From: Rhizobium grahamii
GTDB taxonomy: Bacteria > Pseudomonadota > Alphaproteobacteria > Rhizobiales > Rhizobiaceae
Assembly: GCF_009498215.1 (NCBI RefSeq)
Contig: NZ_CP043498.1
Location: 1,054,001 to 1,118,000, forward strand
Direction of reading: 5' to 3'
DNA: 64,000 nucleotides
Shown: piece by piece, positions 61,021 through 64,000 of the stretch
How positions within the stretch are numbered: the stretch's first letter is position 1
Layout: every line of letters begins with the position of its first letter
Translations under genes and position numbers: made by a program
The notes under the pieces: model-generated
The model's input: only the letters and a program-made list of their open reading frames with translations
What the model was told of the DNA's origin: nothing
The model's database searches: none

Positions 61021-61485
61021 GTGAGCATTATCGTCTGGGGCGTTATCTTCGCGCTCGTCATTCTGGTCGCCTTTATCGCAACGCGCATGGCGTCGCAAAA
61101 CGAAGAGGACGGCCTGCACGATACCGGCCTTGCAATCATCGAGTTCAACCGTGCCTTTCCGAACGAGGCGATACGGCAGCTGCAGGCCACGGCTGACGGG
61201 CAAGCGGTTTTCGTGCGGTTGCACGACAACAAGGCGGGCTTCATGAAAAGCATGCAGCGCCACTATGCCTGCCACCTGATCGAACCGGGACGCGTCCGCG
61301 TGTTGAGTTCCGAGACAGGAAGGGGACTCGGTATCCAGTTTCTCGATGCACCGCATCACAGCGCCACCTTCGAATTCTCTTCACCGAAGGAAGCCTCCGA
61401 AGTGTCGCTCTGGCTTCTCGGAAACTATGTGGCTGATCCCGACAAGCATCTCGCGAGCAATCCCTCGGCTGCCAACCATCATTGA
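61021..61485 (+). CDS. conserved membrane-anchored protein, unknown function
   Basis: A 154-residue protein with an N-terminal membrane helix (SIIVWGVIFALVILVAFIA, residues 2-20) and a soluble alpha-beta domain (LAIIEFNRAFPNEAIRQLQ, then GRGLGIQFLDAPHH). The GTG start at 61021 has a GGAGAG ribosome site. Gene position after the NDUFAF6-like gene is shared by other rhizobia as far as I recall, but no function is known. The anchored domain would lie in the cytoplasm or periplasm depending on topology, which the short N-terminus does not settle. Confidence 0.7.
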   Translation: MSIIVWGVIFALVILVAFIATRMASQNEEDGLHDTGLAIIEFNRAFPNEAIRQLQATADGQAVFVRLHDNKAGFMKSMQRHYACHLIEPGRVRVLSSETGRGLGIQFLDAPHHSATFEFSSPKEASEVSLWLLGNYVADPDKHLASNPSAANHH

Positions 61486-61653
61486 AATCGGAAGCGCACT
61501 CCCGCCGGTAGATACACTGCCACCCCAACTGCGGGCAGACTGGCAGGGTTGCCAACGCCGAGCTTTTGCGTTGCCTCGCGCGCGAAATAGGCGCAAGATT
61601 TGCCCATTCGGTAAATGTTGGAGGCCTGTTTAACAGCGCAAGGGAGGTGCATG

Positions 61654-62315
61654 ATGGTTCTCTCGATCAATGACGTTGCCCGGATTTCGAAGCCAAGACC
61701 ACACAGGGGATGATCCGTTTCCACGAATGGATCGGCAATTCCTGGGCCGTTCTCTTTTCTCATCCAAAGGACTTCACGCCGGTTTGCACCACGGAACTCG
61801 GCTACATGGCGAAGATAAAGCCAGAGTTCGATCGGCGCGGCGTCAAGATCATCGGCCTTTCCGTCGATCCCATGGAACGGCATGCCGGTTGGATGAAGGA
61901 TATCGAGGAAACGCAGGGCGTCCGGCCCAATTTTCCCATGATCGCGGATATCGACTTCGCTGTTTCCAAACGCTACAACATGCTGCCGGCGCTGGTTTCC
62001 GGCGATCCTGCCACGCGCAGTGCCGCTGATAACCAGACTGTGCGGAATGTTTTTGTCATTGGACCTGACAAGAAGATCAAACTCATTCTCGTCTATCCAA
62101 TGACCACCGGTCGCAATTTCGATGAGGTACTCCGGGTCATCGATTCGTTGCAGCTGACGGCAAAGCACAAGGTCGCGACGCCGGTAAACTGGAAGAGCGG
62201 AGACGATGTCTTCATCGCCGGATCGGTTTCCGACGAAGAAGCCAAGAAGCAGTATCCGCAGGGCTGGTCAGCACCGAAGCCATACATCAGAATAGTGCCT
62301 CAGCCGCACGGATAA
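61654..62315 (+). CDS. 1-Cys peroxiredoxin (Prx6 type), frameshifted near its start
   Basis: From 61710 the frame encodes a nearly complete 1-Cys peroxiredoxin with the peroxidatic site FTPVCTTELGYM and the C-terminal segment VNWKSGDDVFIAGSVSDEE. The normal N-terminus is present one frame over: an ATG at 61654 with an AGGGAGG site gives MVLSINDVA, which should continue APDFEAKTTQGM. One C is missing from the run at 61679-61681; restoring it joins both parts (about 220 residues). The enzyme reduces hydrogen peroxide and lipid hydroperoxides. It is 46 bases upstream of the persulfide dioxygenase gene. Confidence 0.85.
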
Positions 62316-62361
62316 CGCCGCATTCGCATAGCGTCATGTCGTCGAAAGCAGGAGGCGAGGG

Positions 62362-63398
62362 ATGATTTTCCGTCAGCTTTTCGACCCGGCGTCGAGCACC
62401 TATTCCTACTTGCTGGCCAGCCGGCGCGGCGGTGAGGCGTTGATTATCGATCCGGTTCTCGAGAAGGTCGACCACTATCTGCGGCTTGTCCACGAGCTTG
62501 ATTTACGGCTCGTGAAGGCCGTGGACACGCATTTGCACGCAGACCACGTTACTGGTCTCGGGCTCTGCGTGACAAGACACATTGCATAACCGTCATGGGT
62601 GAGCAGACGAAGGCCGATGTTGTTTCAATGCGGCTCACCGACAACGACAGGCTGACGATCGAGGGTCTGTCGCTCGATGTCATCTATACGCCCGGACATA
62701 CGGACGATTCCTATAGTTTCATACTCCCGGACCGGGTCTTCACCGGAGACACGTTGCTGATCCGGGGTACGGGACGCACCGATTTCCAGAATGGCGATCC
62801 GCGCGCCCAGTTCGAATCGATCTTCGGGCGGCTTCTGAAGCTGCCGGATTCGACGCTGGTTTATCCGGCTCACGACTACAAGGGCGACACGGTTTCCACA
62901 ATCGGCGAGGAGCGGGCGTTCAATCCTCGACTGCAGGTGCGGTCGGTCGACGAGTATGCCGACATGATGAACAATCTGAAGCTCGCCAACCCGAAGATGA
63001 TGGACGTCGCGGTGCCGGCGAACATGCATGTCGGCTTTGATCAGAACGAGGTGCGCCGCCACGGTTGGGCGGTGACGGCACAGGAAGCGTTCGATCTTTC
63101 ACGACGGCCCGATATTGCCCTGGTTGACCTGCGCGAAAGCGAGGAGCGGCACCGGAACGGCATCATTCCGGGATCATTTCATGTCCCTTACCAGACGCTG
63201 GAGGATGCCATTGGCCAGGGAGGCATGCTGCATGAGCTGGCTGCGTCCACGGGCAAGAGGCTGATCTTCTACTGCGCTTTCGGCGAGCGATCGGCTATGG
63301 CGGTGGAAGCTGCGCATGACGCAGGTCTTGCGACAGCATCCCACATCCAGGGCGGGATCGATGCGTGGAAAAAGGCAGGTGGCCTGCTCGCGCAGTGA
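62362..63398 (+). CDS. persulfide dioxygenase-rhodanese fusion, frameshifted
   Basis: Two frames form one protein of about 345 residues. The first (62362) carries the metallo-beta-lactamase start (FRQLFDPASSTYSYLLA) and THLHADHVTG (the HxHxDH iron site), and breaks at GLGLCVT. The next frame resumes ITVMGEQTKADV and holds YTPGHTDDS, FTGDTLLIRGTGRTDFQ and PAHDY, the rest of the ETHE1-type site. A C-terminal rhodanese domain has its active cysteine in FYCAFGERS. Adding one G to the run at 62560-62562 restores LGALRDKTHC. Such fusions oxidise glutathione persulfide and pass sulfur onward in sulfide detoxification. Confidence 0.85.
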
Positions 63399-63420
63399 TA
63401 CCGCGAGCAGGGAGCCGGCT

Positions 63421-64000
63421 TTAAGCTGCTGTTTCCGGCAGCGGCAATGGCTGACCGAGCCATTCGGCACAGGCAGAAAGCGCGCGCTTGGCAATCAGCT
63501 GCCGTTTCATGATGGTCTTGTCCTTGCCGCGAAAGCGTTTCACGCCTTCCGGCTTGACGATGGAGCCGGGCTCCAGCTCCGGGAAGAGACCGAAGTTGAT
63601 GTTCATCGGCTGGAAGGAGCGCTTGCCGGGCTCTTCGTCGGTGACGAGATGGCCACCGGTAATATGGCCGAGCAAGGAACCGAGCGCCGTCGTTGCTGGC
63701 GGCAAGGAAACAGCCTCGCCCCTGCGCTCCGCCGCGGCGAAGCGGCCGGCAAGCAGACCGACGCTGGCGCTCTCGACATAACCTTCACAGCCGGTGATCT
63801 GGCCAGCAAAACGCAGACCAGGTCGAGACTTCAACGTTAGCGAGGAATCGAGCAGCGTTGGCGAATTGATGTAGGTATTGCGATGCAGCCCGCCGAGGCG
63901 CGCGAACTCAGCGTTCGCCAAACCGGGAATCATACGGAAAATATCCGCCTGCGCGCCATACTTCAGCTTCGTCTGGAAGCCCACCATGTTGTAGAGGCTG
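63421..64000 (-). CDS. trmFO: methylenetetrahydrofolate-tRNA-(uracil-5-)-methyltransferase, C-terminal part
   Basis: The gene enters from the right edge; about 193 C-terminal residues are visible. They match Trm[22 protein letters not shown] in the first part, then [30 protein letters not shown] and [16 protein letters not shown]. The flavoenzyme forms ribothymidine at position 54 of tRNA using methylene-THF. TrmFO occurs in many alphaproteobacteria and Firmicutes in place of TrmA. The stop is at 63421, converging on the rhodanese fusion. Confidence 0.94.
   Translation of the reverse strand, partial: SLYNMVGFQTKLKYGAQADIFRMIPGLANAEFARLGGLHRNTYINSPTLLDSSLTLKSRPGLRFAGQITGCEGYVESASVGLLAGRFAAAERRGEAVSLPPATTALGSLLGHITGGHLVTDEEPGKRSFQPMNINFGLFPELEPGSIVKPEGVKRFRGKDKTIMKRQLIAKRALSACAEWLGQPLPLPETAA

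Overview
The window is a gene-dense, high-GC stretch of alphaproteobacterial chromosome, almost certainly from the Rhizobiaceae (Rhizobium / Sinorhizobium / Neorhizobium type). The strongest evidence is an ExoR homologue of the right length and sequence followed by xthA, erpA and dgt. Other support comes from the blocks scpAB-tatABC-serS-surE-pcm-nlpD-like and yajC-secDF-Mth938-squalene-synthase-like, plus PopZ, BA14K and HlyU family genes. No rRNA, CRISPR array or intact transposase was seen. Three tRNA genes are present: Leu(TAA), Asn(GTT) and Cys(GCA), all on the minus strand.

Layout. 1-7.4 kb: cinA (partial), wrbA, VanZ-like, ilvA, hlyU, a membrane GGDEF cyclase, and azoR divergent from a LysR regulator. 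7.5-12.7 kb: cpdB, PilZ, EamA transporter, and an Lrp regulator divergent from ald. 12.7-16.5 kb: a tight minus-strand operon cysK-alaX-sseA-GNAT. 16.6-23.4 kb: a photooxidative-stress type cluster. A ChrR-like cupin protein and an SDR gene point right; cfa, DUF1365, an FAD oxidoreductase and phrB point left. chrR and phrB share an identical TGATCC-N16-CGTA promoter motif, but no sigma factor gene is adjacent and the ChrR homologue has lost two of its four N-terminal zinc ligands. 24.1-26.4 kb: a 2.2 kb island inserted in the 3' end of tRNA-Asn, flanked by a 14-bp direct repeat and cut off from the probable native tRNA terminator. 26.5-31.7 kb: pit phosphate transport, envelope and small membrane proteins, and a methyltransferase. 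31.9-43.5 kb: popZ, valS, a FadL-type porin with mosaic codon use, exoR, xthA, erpA, dgt and argS. 43.5-64 kb: a SPOR-domain protein, nagZ, scpAB, tatABC, serS, surE, pcm, an NlpD-like factor, DUF815 ATPase, yajC, secDF, two complex I assembly-factor homologues, peroxiredoxin, an ETHE1-rhodanese fusion and trmFO (partial).

Several reading frames are broken by one base, and nearly all breaks are mended by adding one base to a homopolymer: argS, the 1-Cys peroxiredoxin, the persulfide dioxygenase fusion, and two or three island genes. Because argS is essential, homopolymer undercalling in the assembly is the simplest explanation.

Regulatory signals readable in the DNA include the two ECF11-like promoters, two general-stress (RpoE2/EcfG) promoters of GGAAC-N16/17-CGTT form (upstream of the SDR and BA14K genes), a LysR-type palindrome abutting its regulator, an Lrp-like divergent region at ald, repeated GGTCAC boxes upstream of exoR, and many hairpin terminators. 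Four very small membrane proteins (33-48 residues) were found by hand translation.
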